Source: Pseudopedobacter saltans DSM 12145 (GTDB taxonomy: Bacteria > Bacteroidota > Bacteroidia > Sphingobacteriales > Sphingobacteriaceae). From it: a stretch of DNA of 64,000 nucleotides. Each line of letters starts with the position of its first letter. The stretch's first letter is position 1. The translations under genes and the position numbers were made by a program. The stretch spans positions 2,294,001 through 2,358,000 of the forward strand of contig NC_015177.1 of assembly GCF_000190735.1 (NCBI RefSeq). The letters are read 5' to 3'. Positions 53,001 through 61,004 of the stretch are shown piece after piece. The notes beneath the pieces were generated by a model, which had not been told where the DNA came from, made no database searches, and saw only the letters and a program-made list of their open reading frames with translations.

Positions 53001-53135
53001 AATAAGTGGTTTTTTCTGCTCCTGTGCGAATGGACTTAAGGTATGAAGCAGTAAAATGATAAAAAGCAAAAGTTTAAATTGCTTTCTAAAAGTCAAAATA
53101 GTAGAATACCATTTTGCTTTTGCAAAATTTTGCAT
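50031..53135 (-). CDS. SusC/RagA-family TonB-linked outer-membrane transporter
   Basis: 1034 aa. Signal/anchor region with a long N-terminus (about 1-45), CarboxypepD_reg-like domain ([19 protein letters not shown]...), plug with [56 protein letters not shown] (landmark [18 protein letters not shown]), and a 22-strand barrel ending [11 protein letters not shown]. It takes up a substrate delivered by the neighbouring SusD using TonB energy. It heads a nine-gene minus-strand run. The leader at 53136-53297 carries a hairpin. Confidence 0.93.
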   Translation of the reverse strand: [1034 protein letters not shown]

Positions 53136-53163
53136 ATTTTTATATTTCTAATTTTTAGTAATT

Positions 53164-53195
53164 AAACAGGTCCAACGCCAATTGATCACCTGTTT
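53164..53195 (-). promoter_or_regulatory. Hairpin in the susC leader
   Basis: aaacaggt (53164-53171) and acctgttt (53188-53195) are perfect reverse complements around a 16-base loop, ending 28 bp before the susC ATG (minus strand). A second hairpin, agggaaa (53214-53220) with tttccct (53232-53238), lies upstream. They may control the operon or terminate the tauE transcript. Confidence 0.45.
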
Positions 53196-53297
53196 GGTTA
53201 ATTAAAAGATTCGAGGGAAATGCTATATGTGTTTCCCTTTTTTATTATTATCCTGTACTCAGCAATACATAGTAGTTTCCTCCTTTTTCATTTAATT

Positions 53298-54254
53298 TTA
53301 AAATACGCCTAATGATTTCAAAATTGTCCTTAAGCTGGAAATAAGAACAATGACCCCAACCCCAATCAACATTTTTTTCAAAGGTAGTTTTCCAACTAAT
53401 TTTGCGGCAAGAGGAGCCGCTAAAAGCCCTCCTAATATTAAACCGATAATAGATTCAAGGTGACTTGTTCCAAGGATAACAAAGAATGTTAAAGCACTTG
53501 CCATGGTTACAAAAAACTCTGTTAAACTTACCGATCCGATAACATAGCGTGGGCTTCTTCCTTTAGAAATTAAGGTACTGGTTACAAGCGGTCCCCATCC
53601 CCCTCCTCCGAAAGAATCAAGAAAACCGCCTGCTCCAGCTAACCAACCAGCTCTTTTGACCTTTTTGGGCTTCGAATTTGCTTTTTTGAATGCTTGAGAC
53701 AAAATCCGGATACCTAAAATAAAAGTATACACAGAAATAATTGGACGGATATAACCCGCATAGGCCTCATCTACATAACCTAGCAGAAGTGCACCCAGCA
53801 CAGCCCCAATTACTCCAGGAATTAATAATGTTTTAAAAAGTTTTCTATTAACGTTTCCGAATTTATAGTGACTGAATCCTGATGCACCACTTGAAAACAT
53901 CTCGGCAGTGTGAATACTTCCGGATATTACGGCGGGACTAAAACCACCTGATAGCAACATGGTAGTCGAAATTACACCATAACCCATTCCCAATGCTCCG
54001 TCGACCATTTGTGCAAAGAAGCCAACAGCCAGCATAAAAAGAAATTGTTCGTTAAATTGATTTCTGAAATAGGATTCTACTTCCGGATAGGTAAAATTAT
54101 GATACGCATATACACTAAAAAAAAGACCTGCTAAAAGTACTAGACTCCATGTTGCTACTTTCCGCCATTTCTTCTTAGATTTTTCATACTGAATCTTCTC
54201 GTTCTCGATTTCCGAGTTAATTGTTTGTTCTTGATCTTTTACTAACATTTTCAA
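53298..54254 (-). CDS. TauE/SafE-family sulfite/anion exporter
   Basis: 318 aa. A cytoplasmic, charged N-terminus (about 1-32) precedes eight membrane helices. TauE pattern: FFAQMVDGALGMGYGVISTTMLLSGGFSPA (landmark QMVDGALGMGYG) and the repeated half with AGWLAGAGGFLDSFGGGGWGPLVTSTLI (landmark DSFGGGGWGPLV). The family exports sulfite or sulfoacetate-like anions; the exact substrate is unknown. A start six bp later (54248) is also possible. It lies 162 bp upstream of susC on the same strand. Confidence 0.87.
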   Translation of the reverse strand: MKMLVKDQEQTINSEIENEKIQYEKSKKKWRKVATWSLVLLAGLFFSVYAYHNFTYPEVESYFRNQFNEQFLFMLAVGFFAQMVDGALGMGYGVISTTMLLSGGFSPAVISGSIHTAEMFSSGASGFSHYKFGNVNRKLFKTLLIPGVIGAVLGALLLGYVDEAYAGYIRPIISVYTFILGIRILSQAFKKANSKPKKVKRAGWLAGAGGFLDSFGGGGWGPLVTSTLISKGRSPRYVIGSVSLTEFFVTMASALTFFVILGTSHLESIIGLILGGLLAAPLAAKLVGKLPLKKMLIGVGVIVLISSLRTILKSLGVF

Positions 54255-54351
54255 ATTCTATTTACATAATCTACCAAATCACTCGACAATATTAAGAATA
54301 TGATTCTATAAAACAAAATAAAATCTATAGAATTAGTAGTTTATTATAAAT

Positions 54352-54383
54352 AAAAAGAGGCAGAATAAATTCTGCCTCTTTTT
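54352..54383 (-). terminator. Terminator after kup
   Basis: aaaaagaggcagaat (54352-54366) and attctgcctcttttt (54369-54383) are perfect arms with a T run on the minus strand. The stem overlaps the kup stop codon. Confidence 0.9.
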
Positions 54384-56322
54384 ATTCTATTCTCTTCAGC
54401 TCGCCATCGTCTGTATTGGTTTCTATAACGAGTGGAACTTTTTCCAGGGTAACAAAACTTAAATCTAATCCAAAGCCTTTTTCCTCTGATAAACTTACTT
54501 TCTTTAAGTAGAAGTAATAATCCATTATAATACGCTCTATAAATGATAAGTTATTCGCTCTCGAAAGTATTTTCTCAAGTACAACAAACTTAAAGTCGCC
54601 TGTTATATCGTATTTCTTCAAAGACGGATGTCTGCTTTTAATATTAACTTCTCCGGTTTCCACCAGGTCTTCTACCACTTTTCTAAATAACAGACTGATT
54701 TTCTGATCTACCCGGAATCCTAATTTAAAGTCTATCCTGATTAATTTTCCATCTATCAGATGCGTAATCTTATATTCTGTTGTATGAGGTTCGTCTACAA
54801 CATCCACATGCACCAGCCAATAGACATCGGCCCTTTTTGGTTTCTTCTGCAGAATAGAATAGATAACTTTTGTTTCTATTTCATTCGTAAAGTTTGCACT
54901 TGTTAAATAAACCAGCTGTGAAGCATATTTAGGAACCGTTTCGTCTTGGCTAAGATCGCTAATTACATTAAAGTATTTTTTCACATCATCAAAACGCAGG
55001 TATCTGTTCTTAATCTTTCTGGATGTGTACCATGTCCACATGACCGAAAACATAAAGAGCCCTATCATAATGGTAAACCAACCACCATGCAAGAATTTGG
55101 TCAGATTACCTAAGAAAAATACACCCTCTAATAAACCATAAACAACCGCAAATATGACAATAAGATATACCGGTATTTTCTTCTTTGCCATGTATATACA
55201 AATCAATATGGTCGTCATCATCATAGCTAATGTAATGGACAAACCATAAGCGGCCTCCATATTCTCTGATCTTTTAAAATACAGCACAACCATAATACAA
55301 CCTACCCAAAGTAGCCAATTTATACTAGGCACATATAACTGTCCCTTTTGGTTGGTTGGATAATTGATTTTAACTTTCGGCCACAGATTTAATCTTACCG
55401 CTTCTGAAATCATGGTATATGACCCAGAAATAACTGCCTGGCTTGCTATAATCGCTGCCACGGTAGCCAATGAAATACCTATCATAAGAAATGATTCGGG
55501 CATCATTCTAAAAAACGGATTACGTCCGTCTAATAATGTATTATCTAAGCCTGTAAGATAAACTCCCTGTCCAAGATAATTCAATACCAGACATATTTTC
55601 ACATAAATCCAGCTTACTCGGATATTTGAGCGTCCGCAGTGTCCCAAATCGGAATATAACGCCTCGGCACCAGTTGTACAAAGAAAAACGGCTGCCAATA
55701 TAGTTAATACGGAAGGGCTATCTATTAATAACTTATAAGCGTAATAAGGATTTAATGCTTTTATAATAGCCGGATTATTTACAACCTGCATTATGCCCAC
55801 CACCCCCATCATGGTAAACCAGGCAAACATTATTGGTCCAAAAGCCTTCCCTACCGTAGAAGTTCCAAATTGCTGAATGATAAAGAGCAAGGTTATCAAC
55901 GATAAAACTATTGGCAAGGTCTGCATATCCGGATAATAAATTTCCAAACCTTCCACAGCGGCCGAAATAGTAATTGGTGGGGCAATAATTCCGTCGGCTA
56001 AAAGGGCACAACCGCCTATAATTGCAGGAATAACTAACCATTTTGCCTTTCTTTTTACCAAAGAATAAAGAGAAAAAATTCCTCCCTCACCTTTGTTGTC
56101 CGCTCGCAGGGTAATTAGCAGATATTTAATAGTAGTTTGTAAGGTCAGCGTCCAGAAAACACAGCTTACACCTCCTAAAATGAGTGTATCGGAGATTAGC
56201 CTATCTCCAATAATTGCTTTAAAAGTATACAGAGGAGAAGTTCCTATGTCTCCGTAAACAATCCCTAGACTGATGAGTACGCCAGCAGCCGTTAATTTAC
56301 TTAAATCTTGATGTTTAGACAC
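54382..56322 (-). CDS. kup: KUP-family potassium transporter
   Basis: 646 aa. Start region GVLISLGIVYGDIGTSPLYT is the KUP signature (landmark GIVYGDIGTSPLYTFKA, 18-34), followed by about 12 membrane helices and a C-terminal cytoplasmic domain of about 200 residues. It imports K+ with protons. A CTTG-N19-TACATTTG promoter is seen upstream, and a strong terminator downstream, so it is probably a single-gene unit. Confidence 0.94.
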   Translation of the reverse strand: MSKHQDLSKLTAAGVLISLGIVYGDIGTSPLYTFKAIIGDRLISDTLILGGVSCVFWTLTLQTTIKYLLITLRADNKGEGGIFSLYSLVKRKAKWLVIPAIIGGCALLADGIIAPPITISAAVEGLEIYYPDMQTLPIVLSLITLLFIIQQFGTSTVGKAFGPIMFAWFTMMGVVGIMQVVNNPAIIKALNPYYAYKLLIDSPSVLTILAAVFLCTTGAEALYSDLGHCGRSNIRVSWIYVKICLVLNYLGQGVYLTGLDNTLLDGRNPFFRMMPESFLMIGISLATVAAIIASQAVISGSYTMISEAVRLNLWPKVKINYPTNQKGQLYVPSINWLLWVGCIMVVLYFKRSENMEAAYGLSITLAMMMTTILICIYMAKKKIPVYLIVIFAVVYGLLEGVFFLGNLTKFLHGGWFTIMIGLFMFSVMWTWYTSRKIKNRYLRFDDVKKYFNVISDLSQDETVPKYASQLVYLTSANFTNEIETKVIYSILQKKPKRADVYWLVHVDVVDEPHTTEYKITHLIDGKLIRIDFKLGFRVDQKISLLFRKVVEDLVETGEVNIKSRHPSLKKYDITGDFKFVVLEKILSRANNLSFIERIIMDYYFYLKKVSLSEEKGFGLDLSFVTLEKVPLVIETNTDDGELKRIE

Positions 56323-56341
56323 AATTTCTGTTTAAAGAATG

Positions 56342-56372
56342 CAAATGTAAAGTAACTTGACAAATAATCAAG
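56342..56372 (-). promoter_or_regulatory. Promoter for kup
   Basis: On the minus strand CTTG (56369-56372) is separated by exactly 19 bp from TACATTTG (56342-56349), one mismatch from the consensus TTTG-N19-TAnnTTTG. The kup ATG begins 19 bp downstream. Confidence 0.6.
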
Positions 56373-56503
56373 CAATAGATTTGGTGTTTGGGTATAGACA
56401 TGGCCAGAACAAGCAACGTTAATATTTGTTAAAAAGTATATTTAATGCACAATTGTTTTCATTTTCTTAGGATATTATTTATATTTTTGTATTTAGAGTA
56501 ATT

Positions 56504-57055
56504 ATGAGAAACAACTATCTAAAAGGTTTATTCGGCATGGCTTTATTGTTACTAAATGTAACAAGCGAGAATGCTTTTTCTATTGCTCCTATACTTAAAG
56601 ATTCAACGAAAACTGTTTATTTAAAGGATAGTAGACCTAACAGGCCAAAGTTTGACATGAAAATCATCAATAAGGATTTCGAATCATTCATGCTTAAAAT
56701 GTCTGCTGTTAAAACATCCCCTTTTTCAACAAACAAAAGTACTACTCCATCTGCATCAAAGACCAACGTTAGCCTGGATAACCAAAATCAGAAACCAATT
56801 GATAATGTAAAAATTTATCCTAATCCGGTTTCTACTCAGATTAATTTAAGCTATACGCTTGCTAAAGAGAACATGGTAACTATAAAAATACTGGATGTTC
56901 TGGGGAATGAAGTAGCTACTTTACTTTCACAAAAAGTAAGTGCTGGCGATCAGATAAACACATTTAACCTGACTACTAAACTGAACAGCGGCCTTTATTT
57001 TGTTAGAATTGTAACCGGTACAGAATCTATTATCAAAAGAATATCTGTTTTATAA
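56504..57055 (+). CDS. Small secreted protein with type IX (Por) C-terminal sorting domain
   Basis: 183 aa. N-terminal signal peptide (about 1-26), a low-complexity Ser/Thr/Asn/Gln-rich middle (about 70-98), then a type-A sorting domain from about residue 101: NVKIYPNPVSTQINLSY (YPNP at 105-108), KILDVLGNEVATLLS, LNSGLYFVRI and ending KRISVL. This domain directs export through the type IX system. No catalytic domain precedes it, so the mature part is short and unknown. TATTTTTG at 56482-56489 fits the -7 element. Confidence 0.85.
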   Translation: MRNNYLKGLFGMALLLLNVTSENAFSIAPILKDSTKTVYLKDSRPNRPKFDMKIINKDFESFMLKMSAVKTSPFSTNKSTTPSASKTNVSLDNQNQKPIDNVKIYPNPVSTQINLSYTLAKENMVTIKILDVLGNEVATLLSQKVSAGDQINTFNLTTKLNSGLYFVRIVTGTESIIKRISVL

Positions 57056-57078
57056 GATATATTTAAAATATTTGTAAG

Positions 57079-57108
57079 GCCTTACTGTTTTTGATAGTAA
57101 GGCTTTTT
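57079..57108 (+). terminator. Terminator after the type IX cargo-like gene
   Basis: gccttact (57079-57086) pairs perfectly with agtaaggc (57096-57103) around a nine-base loop, then a T-rich tail. Confidence 0.85.
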
Positions 57109-57208
57109 ATTTTGATACGTTGGCACTTTTTAGAATTATTAATATTTAAAACCCATATTGACGAATCTAGCTAATGAATCAATAAACTTTAAAATCAACT
57201 AAGAAAAA

Positions 57209-57820
57209 ATGAAAGTAATAGCAATTGGTAGAAATTATGGCGAACACGCAAGAGAACTCAATAATCCTGTACCAGAAAAACCTGTCATCTTCTTAAAGCC
57301 CGATACCGCTGTCTCTAAGAATAATCGTCCGTTTTATATTCCGGATTTTTCCAATGATGTACATTACGAAGTAGAACTGGTATTAAAAGTTTCTAAAGAA
57401 GGAAAACACATCGCTCCAAAATTCGCCGGCAAATATTATGAAGAGATCGGGTTGGGAATTGATTTTACTGCAAGAGATTTACAGGCCGAACTAAAGTCTA
57501 AAGGTTTGCCATGGGAGTTAGCTAAAGGTTTTGACAACTCTGCTCCTGTAAGTGAGTTTGTGCCGATTTCTAATTTTAAAGATTTAAATAATATTAACTT
57601 CTCTTTAACAATAAACGGAGAGAAAAAACAACAAGGAAATACTAAAAACATGTTGTTCAGCTTTGACGAAATTATATCATTTGTCTCTCAATATATCACT
57701 CTAAAAAAAGGTGATCTGATTTTTACCGGAACTCCCGCTGGAGTTGGCAAAGTAAATATTGGCGATAAACTTGTGGGGTATATAGAAAACAATGAATTTT
57801 TGAATTTTGAGGTCAAATAA
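57209..57820 (+). CDS. Fumarylacetoacetate hydrolase (FAH) family protein
   Basis: 203 aa, a compact FAH fold. Metal-ligand positions are seen in VHYEVELVLKVSKEG (E-x-E), GIGLGIDFTARDLQAELKSKG landmark GIDFTARDLQ, and GTPAGVGKVNIGDKL near the end. Members hydrolyse or decarboxylate 2-oxo acid or acylpyruvate substrates with Mg2+. The true substrate is unknown. The M23 peptidase gene starts eight bp later. Confidence 0.9.
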   Translation: MKVIAIGRNYGEHARELNNPVPEKPVIFLKPDTAVSKNNRPFYIPDFSNDVHYEVELVLKVSKEGKHIAPKFAGKYYEEIGLGIDFTARDLQAELKSKGLPWELAKGFDNSAPVSEFVPISNFKDLNNINFSLTINGEKKQQGNTKNMLFSFDEIISFVSQYITLKKGDLIFTGTPAGVGKVNIGDKLVGYIENNEFLNFEVK

Positions 57821-57828
57821 TATTATCT

Positions 57829-59544
57829 ATGAGAAAACTTCCTTTGCTACTTTTAATTGTCTTTTTTCTTATTCTCAAATCGACCCTGTTAGCGCAGGAA
57901 TTGGATATCAACAGTATCCCTAAAAACTATTATGTCCACCCGTTGGATATTAAACTGAATCTCGCAGGTTCTTTTGGAGAAATCAGGGCCAATCATTTTC
58001 ATTCCGGTCTGGATATCAAAACAAATCAACGCGAGGGACTTCCCGTTTATGCGGTTGCAGATGGCTATATTTCCAGAGTAAGAATACAGATTGGCGGTTT
58101 TGGCTACGCCTTGTATATAGATCACCCGAATGGGACAACGAGTGTTTATGCCCACTTGCAACGCTTCAATCCTAAAATTGCTCTGTTTCTGAAAAATCAG
58201 CAATATAAGTCAAAATCATTTGCTGTAGATTATCCTTTAACGCCGATAGAAATTCCTGTTAAAAAAGGTGAGCTTATAGCATATTCCGGAAACTCAGGTA
58301 GCTCTGGAGGGCCACACCTTCACTTTGAAATCAGGAATACAAAAACGGAACAAACCATTAACCCTTTATTGTTTGGAATAAAGGTAGAAGATACCATCAA
58401 GCCCACCATAACTGGCCTCTACTTGTACACCTTAAATGATGATCCCTTCAGTGAAAAAACGAAAAAACGACAGATAGCTATCACAGGCGGAAATGGCAGT
58501 TATAAACTTGTACAGGCTTCGCCCTTGACTGTAACAGGTAGATTTGCATTTGGGATCAGTGCATTTGATCTGTTTAGCGGTAATCCCAATAAAAATGGCC
58601 TCTTTAGCACTCGTATTTTACTTGACGGTGTAAACATTTATGAAACTGTTATAGACCAGTTTTACTTTGACCATACAAGATCTGTAAATGCTTATATCGA
58701 CTATCCTGCTAAACTGAGCCTGGGTAGAGTAATTGAAAAAGGATTTGCTTTACCCGGAGCCAAGACATCGTTCTATAAAAACATGATTGACTATGGTACC
58801 ATTGAATTAAAAGACCAGAACATTCATGAAGTGCAGTATATACTGAAAGATTACAGTGGAAATGAATCTATATTAAAATTTAATATTAAATCGGGTTCCA
58901 ATATTATTCCGGATAAATCGCCCATAAAAGGTAAGTTTTTCAACTACTTGAAGGACAATAAATTCGAAAACGACGAAATTATAGCGATTTTCCCGAAGGG
59001 AATATTATATGATGATTTAGATTTTGATTATTCTAAAACGCCAACAGCGGGAAATGCGCTATCTAATCTACACCAGATACACAACAAACTTACACCTATC
59101 CATTTTGGCTTTGAGCTGCAAATAAAATTAAATCCGCAGTATCTAAATCTAAAAGACAAAATAGTTGTTGTAAATGGTACAGGAGCCTCGCAAGGAGGTG
59201 AATACCTTAACGGATATATAAAAGCGTTCCCAAGAACATTTGATAAGTTCTCTTTAAAAGCGGATACAATCGCCCCTAAAATTGCTCCAATAAATATTAC
59301 AAATGGCTCAAACTTATCTAATATAAACCGGGTTTCCTTTAGAATATCAGACAATTTATCGGGAATTAAGTCTTTTAATGGCTATATTGATGACGAATGG
59401 GTTTTAATGGAATACGAGCCCAGAACTGCAACAATATGGCATACTTTTGAAAGAGATTTGAAAGCGGGGAAACACACTTTTAAAGTGATAGTATCAGACT
59501 TAAAAAACAATATTAATACCGTTGAATATAATTTTATAAAATAA
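57829..59544 (+). CDS. Exported M23-family metallopeptidase
   Basis: 571 aa with a signal peptide (about 1-22). The M23 domain covers about 36-190: zinc ligands in HFHSGLD (His58, Asp62) and GGPHLHFEIR (HxH, about residues 161-168). The remaining 380 residues look like extra beta-rich domains, with an Ig-like region near the C-terminus. Likely cell-wall endopeptidase acting on peptidoglycan cross-links. It follows the FAH gene by eight bp and precedes bcp by five bp. Confidence 0.9.
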   Translation: MRKLPLLLLIVFFLILKSTLLAQELDINSIPKNYYVHPLDIKLNLAGSFGEIRANHFHSGLDIKTNQREGLPVYAVADGYISRVRIQIGGFGYALYIDHPNGTTSVYAHLQRFNPKIALFLKNQQYKSKSFAVDYPLTPIEIPVKKGELIAYSGNSGSSGGPHLHFEIRNTKTEQTINPLLFGIKVEDTIKPTITGLYLYTLNDDPFSEKTKKRQIAITGGNGSYKLVQASPLTVTGRFAFGISAFDLFSGNPNKNGLFSTRILLDGVNIYETVIDQFYFDHTRSVNAYIDYPAKLSLGRVIEKGFALPGAKTSFYKNMIDYGTIELKDQNIHEVQYILKDYSGNESILKFNIKSGSNIIPDKSPIKGKFFNYLKDNKFENDEIIAIFPKGILYDDLDFDYSKTPTAGNALSNLHQIHNKLTPIHFGFELQIKLNPQYLNLKDKIVVVNGTGASQGGEYLNGYIKAFPRTFDKFSLKADTIAPKIAPINITNGSNLSNINRVSFRISDNLSGIKSFNGYIDDEWVLMEYEPRTATIWHTFERDLKAGKHTFKVIVSDLKNNINTVEYNFIK

Positions 59545-59549
59545 ATACC

Positions 59550-60014
59550 ATGGAAGAGTTAAAAGAAGGGGATCAAGCGCCATTGTTTACTTCTAAAGAT
59601 CAAAACGGAAAGAGCATTTCTCTTACCGATTTCTTAGGAAAACGCGTCATTTTATATTTTTACCCGAAAGACAATACACCGGGCTGTACTGCAGAGGCTT
59701 GTGATTTCCGGGATAACTATCAAAGCTTAAAATCAAAAGGATTTGAAGTTATTGGTGTAAGCGTTGACGACGAAAGTTCGCATAAAAAATTTGAAGAAAA
59801 ATTTAATTTGCCGTTCACGCTTTTAGCGGATGTTGACAAAGATATTGTTCAGAAGTATGGCGTTTGGGGAGAAAAGAATATGTACGGTAAGGCTTACATG
59901 GGCACTAACCGAACTACGTTTGTGATTAATGAAAAAGGTATAATCGAAAAAATCATTAAAAAAGTAGACACCAAAAATGCTTCTGCCCAACTTCTGGAAG
60001 TATTAAGCAATTAA
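59550..60014 (+). CDS. bcp: Thioredoxin-dependent thiol peroxidase (Bcp/PrxQ)
   Basis: 154 aa. Active site DNTPGCTAEACDFRD with peroxidatic Cys46 and resolving Cys51, spaced five residues apart as in atypical 2-Cys PrxQ. Starts MEELKEGDQAPLF. It reduces hydrogen peroxide and organic peroxides using thioredoxin. It lies five bp after the M23 gene, so it shares its transcript, and ends at a strong two-way terminator. Confidence 0.95.
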   Translation: MEELKEGDQAPLFTSKDQNGKSISLTDFLGKRVILYFYPKDNTPGCTAEACDFRDNYQSLKSKGFEVIGVSVDDESSHKKFEEKFNLPFTLLADVDKDIVQKYGVWGEKNMYGKAYMGTNRTTFVINEKGIIEKIIKKVDTKNASAQLLEVLSN

Positions 60015-60022
60015 AAAATAAG

Positions 60023-60068
60023 AAAGGCGTCTAAAAATCAAGTATCAACAACCTTTTTAAACGCCTTT
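60023..60068. terminator. Convergent terminator between bcp and the esterase gene
   Basis: aaaggcgtctaaaaa (60023-60037) and tttttaaacgccttt (60054-60068) form a 15-bp stem with one mismatch; A and T tracts on either side let it serve both strands. Confidence 0.85.
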
Positions 60069-60080
60069 TTTATCTATCCT

Positions 60081-60896
60081 TTATCGGATAAAGTTTCTGT
60101 CCATAAATAATGTCTGATAATAAATAGCTTCTTTCCAATAGTCCCAATTATGTTTGCCTGGCTTGGTAATATAATCGTGAGAAATCTTATTGGCTAAAAG
60201 CACTGCATGTAAAGCCTCATTAACCGGATAAAAGAAATCTTCAAAACCACAGTCAATCATCAGTTTCAAGCCGGGTTGAATCTGTGAAACCATATTGATT
60301 ACCGTATTTTCATCCCAATTCTTTTTATGTGTTTCATATTCACCTAATTTTTCGGCAATTTTCCAATTTTTCGGAAAAGGTCTAAAATCAACTCCTCCAC
60401 TCATACTTCCTGCCACACCAAAAATGTCCTGATGTTTAATTGCCAGGTATAAAGCACCGTGTCCTCCCATACTCAATCCTGTAATACCTCTTGCATTTCT
60501 ATTCTTAATCGTCTTATATTTCGAATCTATCCAGTTCACCAATTCTTTAGAAACATAGGTTTCGTATCTCCATTCTGGCAGCAAAGGGCTATCAAAATAC
60601 CAACTGGAAACATTGCCATCAGGACATACATAAATAAGCTGATGCTGATCACTTAAATCTTTCAACGCAGGTACGCTATTTATCCAACCCGCATAATTTC
60701 CTCCATGGCCATGCAATAGATAGATAACAGGAAAGTTCTTCTGACTTTTATAATTCCCAGGCGTTATAACAACTGCTTTTATTTTCTTGTTCATTACCTG
60801 ACTAAAAGTTTCGACAGTATCTACGTTGGCTGCAACGGCATTGTTATAAGCAAAACCAGCCAGCAGTAATATAAATGACAATAAAATCTTCTTCAT
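60081..60896 (-). CDS. Exported esterase, alpha/beta hydrolase (esterase D-like)
   Basis: 271 aa, signal peptide (about 1-22). HGHGG at 62-66, nucleophile elbow GLSMGG at 140-145 with Ser142, and a later GKHNWDYWKEA with the catalytic His. Family is the putative esterase type (PF00756) that includes esterase D and feruloyl/acetyl-xylan esterases. Likely exported to the periplasm or further. The substrate is unknown. It stands alone between the bcp operon and a long exported/anchored protein. Confidence 0.88.
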   Translation of the reverse strand: MKKILLSFILLLAGFAYNNAVAANVDTVETFSQVMNKKIKAVVITPGNYKSQKNFPVIYLLHGHGGNYAGWINSVPALKDLSDQHQLIYVCPDGNVSSWYFDSPLLPEWRYETYVSKELVNWIDSKYKTIKNRNARGITGLSMGGHGALYLAIKHQDIFGVAGSMSGGVDFRPFPKNWKIAEKLGEYETHKKNWDENTVINMVSQIQPGLKLMIDCGFEDFFYPVNEALHAVLLANKISHDYITKPGKHNWDYWKEAIYYQTLFMDRNFIR

Positions 60897-61004
60897 ATTC
60901 TACAATATTTTTAAGCTTCTAAATTAGTTTTTGAAATTAAATTTTAAAACATTATTCACATTTTCAGCATTATAAAATATCAAACCCACATTGAAAAACA
61001 TTGT

